64,000 nucleotides of DNA from Kitasatospora xanthocidica (GCF_014656195.1 NZ_BNBY01000006.1:315301-379300); one strand, 5' to 3'. Shown: positions 46,232-55,180, counted from the stretch's first letter. Translations and numbers: made by a program. The notes: generated by a model not told the origin, from the sequence alone.

Positions 46232-47230
46232 GTGGACTTCCTGACCCGCCTCCCGGTCATCGGCCCGCTCGTCTCCCGGGTGCTGCGCAGCCGCCCGTAC
46301 CGGGTCTACGAGTACTTCAGCGCCGCCCGCGGCAACCGGCTGGCCGGCGCCGTCACCTTCTTCGGCTTCCTGGCCCTGTTCCCGCTGCTCACCGTCGGCC
46401 TGGCGGTCGCCGTCGCGGCCCTCAGCGACAGCCAGGTGAACGACCTCCAGAAACGCATCTCCGACCAGCTGCCGGGCCTCTCGGACGCGCTGAACCTGCC
46501 CTCCCTGGTGTCCAGCGCGGGCGCGGTCGGGCTGGTCGGCGGGGCGCTGCTGCTGGTCTCCGGCCTCGGCTGGGTGGACACCATGCGCACCTCGATCCGG
46601 GACCTGTGGCAGCTGCCCCAGGAGGACGGCAACCCGGTGCTGCGCAAGGCCTGGGACGTCGTGGTGCTGGGGGGCCTCGGCCTGGTGTCGCTGTTCTCGC
46701 TCGGCGCCTCCGCCGCCGGGACGACCCTGGCCGGACGGATCGCCGACGCGATCGGCCTCGGCAGCGGCTACCTGCTGACCGGGGTCGGCGTGCTGATCGC
46801 CATAGGGTGCGACACCCTGCTCTTCGCCTACCTGCTGGCGCCGTTCCCCGGGATCACCGGCCAGCGCCGCCGGGACGTCCTGCGGGGCGCGCTGATCGGC
46901 GCCGTCGGCTTCGAACTGCTGAAGGTCCTGCTCGCCTCCTACCTCGGCTCGGTCGCCGGGCGCAGCCTGTACGGGGCCTTCGCCACGCCGGTGGCGCTGC
47001 TGCTGTGGATCAACTTCGTCTGCCGGCTGCTGATGTACTGCGTGGCCTGGACGGCGACGGCCGACCCGGCGGCCGCCCGGGAGCGGACCAGGGCGCACGG
47101 ACGGGCGCTGCTGGAGGCGGCCGACAAGGCGGAGGCGCTGGCCGAGCAGGCGGCCGCGGAGGCTACGGGGAAGGCCGCGCCGAAGGCCGACGGCAAGGCC
47201 GGGAACGGCGGGGCCCGGCCCCAGGACTGA
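46232..47230 (+). CDS. YihY/BrkB family integral membrane protein
   Basis: The 332-residue protein has six or seven membrane helices, with the YihY/BrkB signatures RGNRLAGAVTFFGFLALFPLL near residue 32 and LYGAFATPVALLLWINFVCRLLMY near 245. The C-terminal 60 residues are charged and Ala/Lys/Glu-rich. The family is sometimes called ribonuclease BN, which is an error; the true function is not known. It is convergent with the DD-carboxypeptidase gene, 27 bases away. Confidence 0.92.
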   Translation: MDFLTRLPVIGPLVSRVLRSRPYRVYEYFSAARGNRLAGAVTFFGFLALFPLLTVGLAVAVAALSDSQVNDLQKRISDQLPGLSDALNLPSLVSSAGAVGLVGGALLLVSGLGWVDTMRTSIRDLWQLPQEDGNPVLRKAWDVVVLGGLGLVSLFSLGASAAGTTLAGRIADAIGLGSGYLLTGVGVLIAIGCDTLLFAYLLAPFPGITGQRRRDVLRGALIGAVGFELLKVLLASYLGSVAGRSLYGAFATPVALLLWINFVCRLLMYCVAWTATADPAAARERTRAHGRALLEAADKAEALAEQAAAEATGKAAPKADGKAGNGGARPQD

Positions 47231-47257
47231 GGCCGGGCCCGCCCGCTCGACCGGCGG

Positions 47258-48460
47258 TCAGTCGGCCGAACGGCGCCGCCGCAGGACCAGCGCGCCCGCT
47301 CCGGCCCCGCCGCCGGCCAGCACGACCGCCGACCAGCCGACGGGCCCCAGCCCGTCGTCCCCGTCGCCCCCGGCGGCGGGCGCCGCGGCGGGCCCGGCCG
47401 TGGCGGGGGAGGGGTGCGGCGGCGGTGCGGGCGTCCCCGCCGCGCCACCGGCCTGCCCGGTCGGCTCGGCCTCGCCGCCCGCGACCTCGTCGACCAGCCT
47501 GCCCACCGGCTGGACCTTCCCGGCCGCGGCGAAGCCCCAGTCCAGCAGGGCCGCCGTCTCGTCGTACACCTTCTGGTAGCTCGTCGGGTGCATCACCGTG
47601 ACCAGCAGGGTGCGCCCGTCGCGCTCGGCGGCGCCGACGAAGGTCGAGCCGGCGTTGGTGGTGGTGCCGTTCTTCACCCCGATCAGGCCCGGGTACTTGC
47701 CCAGCAGCCGGTCGGTGTTGGCGATGCCGAAGCTGCCGCGCTGGCCGGTGTTCTTGTCGACCGCGCCCGGGAACATCGCGTCCCGGGTGGCGCAGTACAT
47801 CCGGAAGTCCGCGTTGCGCAGGCCGGCCCGGGCGAACAGCGACAGGTCGTAGGCCGAGGAGAGCTGGCCGTCCATGTCGTAGCCGTCCGGGGAGACCACC
47901 TTGGTGTCCCTCGCCTGCAGCGCCTCGGCGCGGGCCTGCATCTCGGCGACGGTCTGCGGGACGCCGCCGTTCATGTGCGCCAGGACGTGCACCGCGTCGT
48001 TGCCCGAGCTCAGGAACACCCCGCGCCACAGGTCCTCGACCCGGTACTCCAGGTTCTCCTTGATGCCGACCAGGCTGCTGCCCGGACCGATCCCCTGGAT
48101 CTCCTCGTCGGCGACCCGGTGCACCGCGTTGCGGTCGAACTTGGGCAGCACGGTGTCCGCGAAGAGGATCTTCAGGGTGCTGGCCGGAGGCAGCCGGAGG
48201 TGCGGGTTGTAGGCCGCCAGCACCTCTCCTGACATCGCGTCGGAGACTATCCAGGACTGGCCGGTGAGGTCCGCCGGCAGTGCCGGGGCGCCCGCCAGCG
48301 GGGCGACCTGGACCCCGGGGCTCCCCAGCCGCTCGCCGCCGACCGCGGTCGGCGGCGGCTGCCGCGGGGCCGCGACCGCAGTCGGGGCGACGAGCAGGAG
48401 CGGGAGGGCCGCGGTGACCGCGGCGCACAGGCGGGCGAACGTGTGACGGGGTGTGGGCAC
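47258..48460 (-). CDS. D-alanyl-D-alanine carboxypeptidase (S11 family)
   Basis: The 400-residue exported enzyme trims the terminal D-Ala from peptidoglycan stem peptides. It has a signal peptide (MPTPRHTFARLC to AVAA, about 1-30), Ser94-x-x-Lys97 (STLK), Ser152-Gly-Asn154 and the third motif Lys263-Asn-Gly265, where Asn replaces the usual Thr of KTG. After a Pro/Ala/Gly linker, a C-terminal helix with an Arg cluster (RRRRS) anchors it in the membrane. The GTG at 48460 gives a normal signal peptide and follows a TACGGT box at leaderless spacing; an ATG 42 bases earlier does neither. Confidence 0.92.
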   Translation of the reverse strand: MPTPRHTFARLCAAVTAALPLLLVAPTAVAAPRQPPPTAVGGERLGSPGVQVAPLAGAPALPADLTGQSWIVSDAMSGEVLAAYNPHLRLPPASTLKILFADTVLPKFDRNAVHRVADEEIQGIGPGSSLVGIKENLEYRVEDLWRGVFLSSGNDAVHVLAHMNGGVPQTVAEMQARAEALQARDTKVVSPDGYDMDGQLSSAYDLSLFARAGLRNADFRMYCATRDAMFPGAVDKNTGQRGSFGIANTDRLLGKYPGLIGVKNGTTTNAGSTFVGAAERDGRTLLVTVMHPTSYQKVYDETAALLDWGFAAAGKVQPVGRLVDEVAGGEAEPTGQAGGAAGTPAPPPHPSPATAGPAAAPAAGGDGDDGLGPVGWSAVVLAGGGAGAGALVLRRRRSAD

Positions 48461-48466
48461 CAGCAG

Positions 48467-48472
48467 ACCGTA
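48467..48472 (-). promoter_or_regulatory. -10 box of the DD-carboxypeptidase gene
   Basis: TACGGT on the minus strand ends 6 bases before the GTG at 48460, consistent with a leaderless mRNA. Confidence 0.4.
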
Positions 48473-48604
48473 CCCATTCCCGGCCCCGGCCGTCCGCCGC
48501 ACCGGGCCCGTCCTCCGCAGGAGGGGCCCGCCGTACGCCGATCGGCGGCCCGCGCATACTGGGGACGCACACCGCCTTCACACCCCCCCCGCCGAGGACC
48601 ACCC

Positions 48605-48862
48605 ATGAAGCTCAGCCGCCGCACCTCCTGGTTCCTGACCGCCTTCGGGGTCTGGTCGATGATCATCTGGACCACCTTCGTCAAGAACCTGTGGAAGGAC
48701 TCCGGCGGCCAGGCCTTCACCAACGGCGACCACTCCCAGCCCACCGCCTTCTTCTGGGTCCACCTCCTGCTCGCCGTCACCTCCTTCGCCCTCGGCATCG
48801 CCGTCGGCACCATCGGCCTCCGCGGCCTGCGCGCCACCCGCCGCACCCCGGCCACCGACTGA
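48605..48862 (+). CDS. SCO4848-family small membrane protein
   Basis: The 85-residue protein has two membrane helices (about 8-25 and 48-70) and conserved Trp/Asn residues (WTTFVKNLWKD). I recognise it as the streptomycete family named after SCO4848, always close to a DD-carboxypeptidase gene. The function is unknown. GAGGA lies about 6 bases before the ATG. Confidence 0.85.
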   Translation: MKLSRRTSWFLTAFGVWSMIIWTTFVKNLWKDSGGQAFTNGDHSQPTAFFWVHLLLAVTSFALGIAVGTIGLRGLRATRRTPATD

Positions 48863-48906
48863 ATCCCGTTGCCCCTGTCAGTCCCCCCTGGCAGGTCCGG
48901 GCGACG

Positions 48907-48950
48907 CCGAAGGCCCCCGGCCGATCCGAGGATCGGGCGGGGGCCTTCGG
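48907..48950. terminator. Bidirectional hairpin between the small membrane gene and sdhB
   Basis: CCGAAGGCCCCCG pairs with CGGGGGCCTTCGG over 13 bp, and the loop contains a second stem (CCGATC/GATCGG). It lies 16 bases from the sdhB stop on the opposite strand. Confidence 0.85.
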
Positions 48951-48965
48951 GCTGTCAGGCGGGGG

Positions 48966-49739
48966 TCAGAAGCGGCGGGTGACCAGCGCCCGCTTCACTT
49001 CCTGGATCGCCTTGGTGACCTCGATGCCACGGGGGCAGGCCTCGGAGCAGTTGAAGGTGGTGCGGCAGCGCCACACGCCCTCGCGGTCGTTGAGGATCTC
49101 CAGGCGCTGCTCGGCACCCTCGTCGCGCGAGTCGAAGATGAAGCGGTGCGCGTTGACGATGGCGGCCGGGCCGAAGTACTGGCCGTCGTTCCAGAAGACC
49201 GGGCAGGACGACGTGCACGCGGCGCACAGGATGCACTTGGTGGTGTCGTCGAAGCGCTCGCGGTCCTCGGCGGACTGCAGGCGCTCGCGGGTCGGCTCGT
49301 TCCCCTTGGTGATGAGGAACGGCATGACGTCCTTGTACGCCTGGAAGAACGGGTCCATGTCCACGACCAGGTCCTTGAGGACCGTGAGGCCCTTGATGGC
49401 CTCGATCGTGATCGGCTTCTCCGGGTCGACGTCCTTGATCAGGGTCTTGCACGCCAGCCGGTTGCGGCCGTTGATCCGCATGGCGTCGGAGCCGCAGATG
49501 CCGTGGGCGCAGGAACGGCGGTAGGTGAGGGTGCCGTCCTGCTCCCACTTGATCTTGTTGAGCGCGTCCAGGACGCGCTCCTTCGGGTCCATCTCCAGCT
49601 GGTAGTCGACCCACACCGGGTCCGGGTGCTCCTCCGGGTTGAACCGGCGGATCCGGAAGGTGACGGTGATCAGCTGGGTACCGCCGGCCTCGGCCGCGTC
49701 CAGAGCGGCCGAGTGCTTCTCCATGGTCGGAGTGCTCAT
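48966..49739 (-). CDS. sdhB: Succinate dehydrogenase iron-sulfur subunit
   Basis: The 257-residue subunit carries three clusters: [2Fe-2S] at SCAHGICGSDAM with a later Cys in LACKTL, [4Fe-4S] at CILCAACTSSCP, and [3Fe-4S] through CRTTFNCSEACPRGI. It passes electrons from SdhA to quinone. The ATG overlaps the sdhA stop by one base (TGATG). Confidence 0.98.
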   Translation of the reverse strand: MSTPTMEKHSAALDAAEAGGTQLITVTFRIRRFNPEEHPDPVWVDYQLEMDPKERVLDALNKIKWEQDGTLTYRRSCAHGICGSDAMRINGRNRLACKTLIKDVDPEKPITIEAIKGLTVLKDLVVDMDPFFQAYKDVMPFLITKGNEPTRERLQSAEDRERFDDTTKCILCAACTSSCPVFWNDGQYFGPAAIVNAHRFIFDSRDEGAEQRLEILNDREGVWRCRTTFNCSEACPRGIEVTKAIQEVKRALVTRRF

Positions 49740-51481
49740 CAGTACTTACGCTCCATCGGCTGGTAGCGGGTCGTGACGACCGGCTTGTAGTCGAGGCGGA
49801 TGGAGGTGCTGCCGTCGGCGGCGACCTCCTGGTACGCCATGGTGTGCTGCATGAACTTCACGTCGTCACGGGTCGGGAAGTCCTCGCGGTAGTGGCCGCC
49901 GCGGGACTCCTCGCGGGCCAGCGCGGAGACGGCGAGCACCTCGGCCAGGTCGAGCAGGTTGCCCAGCTCGATGGCCTCCAGGAGGTCCGTGTTGTAGCGG
50001 AAGCCCTTGTCCTGGATGGAGACGTTCTTGAAGCGCGCCCGCAGTGCGGCGATGTCCTCGACCGCCTGCTTCAGGGTGGCGCCGGTGCGGTACACCATCG
50101 CGTTGGCGTCCATGGTCTCCTGCAGCTCCTTGCGGATCTGCCCCACGGACTCGGTGCCGGTGGACTCGCGCAGCTGGTCGACCATGTCCTGGACGAGCCG
50201 CTCCGGGTTCTCCGGCAGCTCCACGAACTCGTTGGCGTTGGCGTAGTCGGCGGCGGCGATGCCCGCGCGCTTGCCGAACACGTTGATGTCCAGGAGCGAG
50301 TTGGTGCCCAGGCGGTTGGCGCCGTGCACGGAGACGCAGGCGACCTCGCCGGCCGCGTACAGGCCCGGGACGATGTCCGTGTTGTTGCGCAGGACCTCAC
50401 CCTCGACGTTGGTCGGGATGCCGCCCATGGCGTAGTGCGCGGTGGGCTGGATCGGGATCGGGTCCGTGTAGGGCTCGATGCCGAGGTAGGTGCGCGCGAA
50501 CTCGGTGATGTCCGGGAGCTTGGCGTCCAGCTGCTCCGGCGGCAGGTGGGTGAGGTCCAGGTAGACGTGGTCGCCGTCCGGACCGCAGCCGCGGCCTTCG
50601 CGGATCTCGGTGTAGATCGCGCGGGAGCAGACGTCACGGGACGCGAGGTCCTTCATGACGGGGGCGTAGCGCTCCATGAAGCGCTCGCCGTCCTTGTTGC
50701 GCAGGATGCCGCCCTCGCCGCGGGCGCCCTCGGTGAGCAGGATGCCCATGCGCCAGATGCCCGTCGGGTGGAACTGGAAGAACTCCATGTCCTCCAGGGG
50801 CAGGCCGCGGCGGTAGGCGACCGCCTGGCCGTCACCGGTGAGGGTGTGGGCGTTCGAGGAGACCTTGAACATCTTGCCGGTGCCGCCGGAGGCGAACACG
50901 ACCGACTTGGCCTGGAAGACGTGGATCTCGCCGGTGGCCAGCTCGTAGGCGACGACGCCGGCGGTCTTGCCCTCGTTGATCAGCAGGTCGAGGACGTAGA
51001 ACTCGTTGAAGAACTCGACGCCGTGCTTGACGCAGTTCTGGAACAGCGTCTGGAGGATCATGTGGCCGGTGCGGTCGGCCGCGTAGCACGAGCGGCGGAC
51101 CGGGGCCTCGCCGTGGTTGCGGGAGTGACCGCCGAAGCGGCGCTGGTCGATGCGGCCCTGCTCGGTGCGGGAGAAGGGCAGGCCCATCTTCTCCAGGTCG
51201 AGGACGGCGTCGATGGCCTCCTTGCACATGATCTCGGCGGCGTCCTGGTCGACCAGGTAGTCACCGCCCTTGACCGTGTCGAAGGTGTGCCACTCCCAGT
51301 TGTCCTCCTCGACGTTGGCGAGGGCGGCGCACATGCCGCCCTGGGCCGCGCCGGTGTGGGACCGGGTGGGGTAGAGCTTGGTCAGGACGGCGGTGCGGCT
51401 GCGCTGCGTGGACTCGATGGCCGCGCGCATGCCGGCGCCGCCGGCGCCGACGATGACGGTGTCGTACTGGTGAATCTGCAT
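49739..51481 (-). CDS. sdhA: Succinate dehydrogenase flavoprotein subunit
   Basis: The 580-residue subunit oxidises succinate to fumarate. The dinucleotide motif is VGAGGAGMRAA. His42 in PTRSHTGAAQGG is the covalent FAD-binding His. The substrate-site segment includes HPTGIWRMGILLTEGARGEGG. The C-terminus has the usual HYREDFPTRDD. It lies 51 bases after sdhD in the sdhCDAB operon. Confidence 0.98.
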   Translation of the reverse strand: MQIHQYDTVIVGAGGAGMRAAIESTQRSRTAVLTKLYPTRSHTGAAQGGMCAALANVEEDNWEWHTFDTVKGGDYLVDQDAAEIMCKEAIDAVLDLEKMGLPFSRTEQGRIDQRRFGGHSRNHGEAPVRRSCYAADRTGHMILQTLFQNCVKHGVEFFNEFYVLDLLINEGKTAGVVAYELATGEIHVFQAKSVVFASGGTGKMFKVSSNAHTLTGDGQAVAYRRGLPLEDMEFFQFHPTGIWRMGILLTEGARGEGGILRNKDGERFMERYAPVMKDLASRDVCSRAIYTEIREGRGCGPDGDHVYLDLTHLPPEQLDAKLPDITEFARTYLGIEPYTDPIPIQPTAHYAMGGIPTNVEGEVLRNNTDIVPGLYAAGEVACVSVHGANRLGTNSLLDINVFGKRAGIAAADYANANEFVELPENPERLVQDMVDQLRESTGTESVGQIRKELQETMDANAMVYRTGATLKQAVEDIAALRARFKNVSIQDKGFRYNTDLLEAIELGNLLDLAEVLAVSALAREESRGGHYREDFPTRDDVKFMQHTMAYQEVAADGSTSIRLDYKPVVTTRYQPMERKY

Positions 51482-51532
51482 GGGGGGTTAACTCGCCTCT
51501 GGCCTCTGCCGATGGTCGATGGTGCTCGCGGC

Positions 51533-52024
51533 TCAGATGTTGGGGTCGAAGGTGAAGATCACCAGGGTGCCCAGCAGCACGGTGAAGACCGTGGCGGTAC
51601 CCATGAGCCCCTTGAGCCAGAGCCGGGTCGAGTCCTTCTCGGCGTAGTCGTTGATGACCTGACGCATGCCGTTGGCGCCGTGCAGCATGGCGAGCCACAG
51701 CATCAGGAGGTCCCAGCCCTGCCAGAACGGCGAGGCCCAGCGGCCGGCCACGAAGGCGAAGCCGATCTTGGAGACGCCACCGTCGAGGATCAGCATGATG
51801 ATCAGGTGGCCGAGGATCAGGGCGACCAGGACGACACCGGACAGGCGCATGAAGAGCCAGGCCAGCATCTCGAAGTTGGTGCGGGTGCGGCGCGGGGTCT
51901 TGGCCGTCCGCTTGCGCGGCGGCTCGATGACGAACGCGTCGGCCGGGTTGCCGGTGCCGAGGCCCTTGCCGGTGTGCGCCTGCTTCGACGGCACGACGAT
52001 GGCGTCGGAGTATTCCGTGGTCAT
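51533..52024 (-). CDS. sdhD: Succinate dehydrogenase membrane anchor subunit
   Basis: The 163-residue subunit has a hydrophilic N-terminus of about 48 residues and three membrane helices, with LHGANGMRQVINDY after the second helix, the usual heme/quinone-site region. The ATG at 52024 is chosen because GGGAAG lies 11 bases upstream; a GTG at 52036 overlapping the sdhC stop is possible and would make a GTGA junction. Confidence 0.93.
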   Translation of the reverse strand: MTTEYSDAIVVPSKQAHTGKGLGTGNPADAFVIEPPRKRTAKTPRRTRTNFEMLAWLFMRLSGVVLVALILGHLIIMLILDGGVSKIGFAFVAGRWASPFWQGWDLLMLWLAMLHGANGMRQVINDYAEKDSTRLWLKGLMGTATVFTVLLGTLVIFTFDPNI

Positions 52025-52032
52025 GTCTCGAC

Positions 52033-52413
52033 TCACTTCCCGAACCAGGAGATCAGCGTGTGCTGCAGGATCCCGTAGAAGGAGCCGGCCATCAGGAGGA
52101 CCCAGACGCCGACGACGGTCCAGAGCATCTGCTTCTGGTACTTCGGGCCCTTGGACCAGAAGTCCACCGCGACGACCCGCAGGCCGTTCAGCGCGTGGAA
52201 CAGGATGGCGGCCACGAGGCCGTACTCCATCAGGTTCACGAGAGGAGTCTTGTACGTCTGGATGACGGTGTCGTAGGACTCCGGCGACACTCGGACGAGG
52301 GCGGTGTCAAGGACGTGGGCGAACAGGAAGAAGAAGATGAGGACGCCGGTGACTCGATGAGCCACCCAGCTCCACATGCCTTCCCGGCCGCGGTACAGCG
52401 TTCCAGCCGGCAC
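52033..52413 (-). CDS. sdhC: Succinate dehydrogenase cytochrome b556 subunit
   Basis: The 126-residue subunit has three membrane helices and the heme ligand His73 in ILFHALNGLRV. The N-terminus (LYRGREGMWSWVAHRVTGV) matches the actinobacterial type. GGAGGG lies 7 bases before the GTG start. It is first in the sdhCDAB operon; a possible -10 TAGGAT lies about 85 bases upstream on the minus strand. Confidence 0.95.
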   Translation of the reverse strand: MPAGTLYRGREGMWSWVAHRVTGVLIFFFLFAHVLDTALVRVSPESYDTVIQTYKTPLVNLMEYGLVAAILFHALNGLRVVAVDFWSKGPKYQKQMLWTVVGVWVLLMAGSFYGILQHTLISWFGK

Positions 52414-52616
52414 GGAAAAACCCTCCGGAAGCGATTGGGGGCTCGGCCGGCTTCGGTGTCGGTCAGCCCGGCCGGGTACGGTCCACCGGCCGCGAGCATC
52501 CTATCGACGCCTTCTCGCGTGCCGCCTCCGGGGGCCCCAGGTGTGATCAATCAGGCACTTCTGGCCTAGTGCGGCGGGAACCGGGGCGGATCAGGTCACT
52601 CTGGGTGAGCAAATGA

Positions 52617-52648
52617 CCGCGCCCCGCGCCGGAGGGTGCGGGGCGCGG
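52617..52648 (-). terminator. Hairpin terminator after the OHCU-type gene
   Basis: CCGCGCCCCGC (52617-52627) pairs with GCGGGGCGCGG (52638-52648) over 11 bp. On the minus strand it is followed by GTCATTT. It separates the OHCU-type gene from the sdh operon. Confidence 0.75.
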
Positions 52649-52653
52649 CGGGT

Positions 52654-52674
52654 CGGCCTCACCCGTACGGGCGA
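52654..52674. repeat. 21-bp intergenic repeat, copy 2
   Basis: Identical over 21 bases to 21828-21848, centred on CCCGTACGGG. It sits between the terminator and the stop codon of the OHCU-type gene. Confidence 0.8.
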
Positions 52675-52711
52675 CTCGTTCACTCGGACGGCGTGGGCGC
52701 GCGACGCGGGG

Positions 52712-53311
52712 TCAGTGCGCCCCGGCCTCCGAGTGGGTGGCGACCAGGTGCTCCAGTCGGGTGAGGGCGATCCGGCGGAGTTCGTCGGCCGCGATCAGCC
52801 GCTCCTCGTCCGGGTCGTTGGCCAGCCGGGTGCGGATGGAGGAGAGCACGGTGTCGAGCATCTCCTCCGGGGCGACGCCCTCCAGGCAGACCACGAACAC
52901 GTGGCCGAACCGGGCCTCGTACGCGGCGTGCGCCGCCCGCAGGGCGGTGTGCGCGGCCTGGCTGCCGGGAGCGCGCATGCCGAGCAGCGGCTGCGGCATC
53001 CAGCTCTCGTCCGCCAGCGCCTCGGCGAGGTCGGCCGGGCGGAGGTCGTAGGAGGCCTCGCTGGCGGCGGCCAGCAGGGACTCTATGTCGGGGTACGGCC
53101 GGTGCGCGGTGAGCCGCAGGGCCCAGCGGTGACTGCCGCAGCAGGCCAGCAGGGCCTCCTCGGCGGCGCCGGCGTCGGCTTCGTTGAAGCGGTGCAACCC
53201 GAGGAGGGTCGGCTCTGTTCTGACGTCGAGCCGCTGTGACGGGATGTCGCTGGCCAGCGGGTCCTCCTCGTGAGGGCGGGAAGGTGCCGGTGATGTGGGG
53301 TGGTGAAGCAC
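52712..53311 (-). CDS. OHCU-decarboxylase-like protein
   Basis: The roughly 199-residue protein matches the 2-oxo-4-hydroxy-4-carboxy-5-ureidoimidazoline decarboxylase fold: FNEADAGAAEEALLACCGSHRWA, then AAYEARFGHVFVVCLEG and TRLANDPDEERLIAADELRRIALTRLE as separate blocks. The motif that normally reads HPRIG, whose His is catalytic, is MPQPLLG here, so uric-acid-pathway activity is doubtful. The start is uncertain: a GTG at 53311 follows a CATACT box at leaderless distance. A CTG at 53257 has an ideal GAGGAGG 5 bases upstream and would give 181 residues. Confidence 0.75.
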   Translation of the reverse strand: MLHHPTSPAPSRPHEEDPLASDIPSQRLDVRTEPTLLGLHRFNEADAGAAEEALLACCGSHRWALRLTAHRPYPDIESLLAAASEASYDLRPADLAEALADESWMPQPLLGMRAPGSQAAHTALRAAHAAYEARFGHVFVVCLEGVAPEEMLDTVLSSIRTRLANDPDEERLIAADELRRIALTRLEHLVATHSEAGAH

Positions 53312-53437
53312 GTGAAGTATGGGGCTGCGGCGGGGCGCTCGGCGCCGGTGGGGCAGCGTCTCCAAGGTAGTTGAGCTGTCATCAGTTGGGGAGGGCGCGC
53401 GCCGAATTCATCCGGACGAGCTATCAAGTTGTGACGT

Positions 53438-53453
53438 TGACACCTGCGTGTCA
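53438..53453. promoter_or_regulatory. Inverted repeat upstream of the OHCU-like gene
   Basis: TGACAC-CTGC-GTGTCA is a perfect 6-bp inverted repeat about 130 bases before the start, between the hydrolase stop and the OHCU-like gene. It is an operator candidate. Confidence 0.4.
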
Positions 53454-53518
53454 GCGCCCTCCCCACCTTCTTCTGCTAATCGGCCCAGGTCGGCTCGGCG
53501 CCCGGCCCGGCGGTCGGC

Positions 53519-55180
53519 TCAGTCGCAGCGGGTGCCCGTGGCCGGCATGGTGCCCTCGGTCAGGTAGTCCTCCAGGGCCCGGTCGATGCAGGTGTTGCCC
53601 TTGCCGAAGGCGCCGTGGCCCTCGCCGACCCGGGTGAGCAGGGTGGCGTTCGCGAAGCCCTTGGCCAGCGACTCGGCGGAGGCGTACGGAGTGGCCGGGT
53701 CGCCGGTGGAGCCGACCACCAGGATCGGGGCGCTGCCCTCGGCCCGGATCGGGTGCGGCTTCTCCTGCGTCTTGAACGGCCAGTAGGCGCAGCCGGGCTC
53801 GCTGTAGTCGTCCACCGTGACGCCCCTGGAGAGCAGCGGCGCCTCGGCGAGCAGCCGGTCCACCGCGGCCTTGGCGTGCTCGGGGGTGGGGGCGGGGCGG
53901 GCGGCGTCGGCGCAGCCGATCGCGCCGTTGGCCTCCTCCATCGGGCTGTAGTGGCCGTTCTCGTCGCGGCCGTTGTAGTCGTCGGCGAAGGCCAGCAGCA
54001 GGTCGGCGCGCTTCATCTGCATCGCCATGCCGAGGCCGACCCGCAGGTACTGCCAGGAGGACTTCTCGTCGCCGTAGAGCATCTGGATGGTTCCGGTCCA
54101 GGCCAGGTCGCGGCCGAGCTTGCGGCCGTCCTTGGCGGTCAGCGGGTTGTCGTGGAGGCCGTCGAGGAAGTCGGCGGCCTTCTTGGCGGCCGTGGCCTTG
54201 TCCTTGCCGAGCGGGCACTCGGCGGCGTGGTTCTCCACGCAGTCGGCGGCGAAGCGCTCGAAGGACTTCTCGAAGCCGACCTGCTGGTCGACGCCGTGGT
54301 CCAGGGTGTCCTGGGCGGGGTCGACGGCGCCGTCCAGGACCAGTCGGCCGGTGTTCTTCGGGAACTCCTCGGCGTAGAGGGCGCCGAGGTAGGTGCCGTA
54401 GGAGATGCCCAGGTAGTTGAGCTTCTTGTCGCCCACGACGGCGCGCAGCACGTCGAGGTCGCGGGCGGTGTTGCGGGTGCCGACGAAGGGCAGCAGCCGG
54501 CCGGACCTGGCCTGGCAGGCGGCGGCGTGGTCGGTGGACTGCTTGACGTGGGCGGCCTTGCGCTCGGCCGGGTCCAGCGGCTCGTCCTCCTGCTCGGCGG
54601 CGTCGTGCTGCTTGTCGTCGTAGCAGACGATCGGGGCGCTCTGGCCGGTGCCGCGCGGGTCGAAGCCGATCACGTCGAAGCGGTTGTGCAGGGTGCCGAT
54701 GAAGTCCTTGGCGCCGTACTCGACCATCTCGATGCCGGAGCCGCCGGGACCGCCGGGGTTGACCATCAGCGAGCCGACCCGCTGGCTCGGCTTGGCGGCC
54801 GGGTACTTGATCAGCGCGAGGTCGATCGCGTCGGTGGCCGGGTTGGCGTAGTCGAGCGGGACGTGCAGCTTGCCGCACTGCAGCTCGGAGGTGTCGATCT
54901 TGATCTTCGCGGCCTTGGGGTCGGCCGGGCAGGCGGCCCAGGCGATCTGCTGGCCGTAGAAGGGCTTGAGAGCCGGGTCGGCCTCGCCGGTGGCCTTGGC
55001 GGTGGCCGGGGCGGTCGGCGCCGGGGTGGCCGCGGGGCTCGCGGCGGCGGGCGCGGAGGTGCCGGCGGCCCGGTCCTGGGCGGGCTGGGCGGCGCCGTCG
55101 CAGGCGGCGGTGAGGAGGAGGGTGCCCGCCGCCACCGCGGTCAGCAGGACTCGTGGGCGGGCGGCCCGGAAGGTTCTCAT
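53519..55180 (-). CDS. Secreted lipoprotein alpha/beta hydrolase (tripeptidyl aminopeptidase type)
   Basis: The 553-residue S33-type peptidase has a lipoprotein signal (lipobox LTAAC, Cys27), a Thr/Ala/Pro-rich linker, then the hydrolase fold: oxyanion region VNPGGPGGSG, nucleophile Ser in GISYGTYLG, Asp in VGSTGDPATPY and His in VGEGHGAFG. The C-terminal TAP-like domain ends with paired Cys (CIDRALEDYL to GTRCD). It probably removes tripeptides or single residues from peptides outside the cell, as in the streptomycete Tap/Slp enzymes. The ATG at 55180 gives a normal signal; no clear ribosome-binding site precedes it. Confidence 0.92.
   Translation of the reverse strand: MRTFRAARPRVLLTAVAAGTLLLTAACDGAAQPAQDRAAGTSAPAAASPAATPAPTAPATAKATGEADPALKPFYGQQIAWAACPADPKAAKIKIDTSELQCGKLHVPLDYANPATDAIDLALIKYPAAKPSQRVGSLMVNPGGPGGSGIEMVEYGAKDFIGTLHNRFDVIGFDPRGTGQSAPIVCYDDKQHDAAEQEDEPLDPAERKAAHVKQSTDHAAACQARSGRLLPFVGTRNTARDLDVLRAVVGDKKLNYLGISYGTYLGALYAEEFPKNTGRLVLDGAVDPAQDTLDHGVDQQVGFEKSFERFAADCVENHAAECPLGKDKATAAKKAADFLDGLHDNPLTAKDGRKLGRDLAWTGTIQMLYGDEKSSWQYLRVGLGMAMQMKRADLLLAFADDYNGRDENGHYSPMEEANGAIGCADAARPAPTPEHAKAAVDRLLAEAPLLSRGVTVDDYSEPGCAYWPFKTQEKPHPIRAEGSAPILVVGSTGDPATPYASAESLAKGFANATLLTRVGEGHGAFGKGNTCIDRALEDYLTEGTMPATGTRCD

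Noticed and set aside
41263..46260. 1665-codon frame on the minus strand and 1573-codon frame on the plus strand
   Set aside because: Both run through several real glycosyltransferase genes in other frames and contain no recognisable domain.
48030..48060. Loss of the KTG motif as evidence for a dead DD-carboxypeptidase
   Set aside because: The variant KNGTTTNAG keeps the basic residue and Gly, the other two motifs are intact, and similar variants occur in related enzymes.
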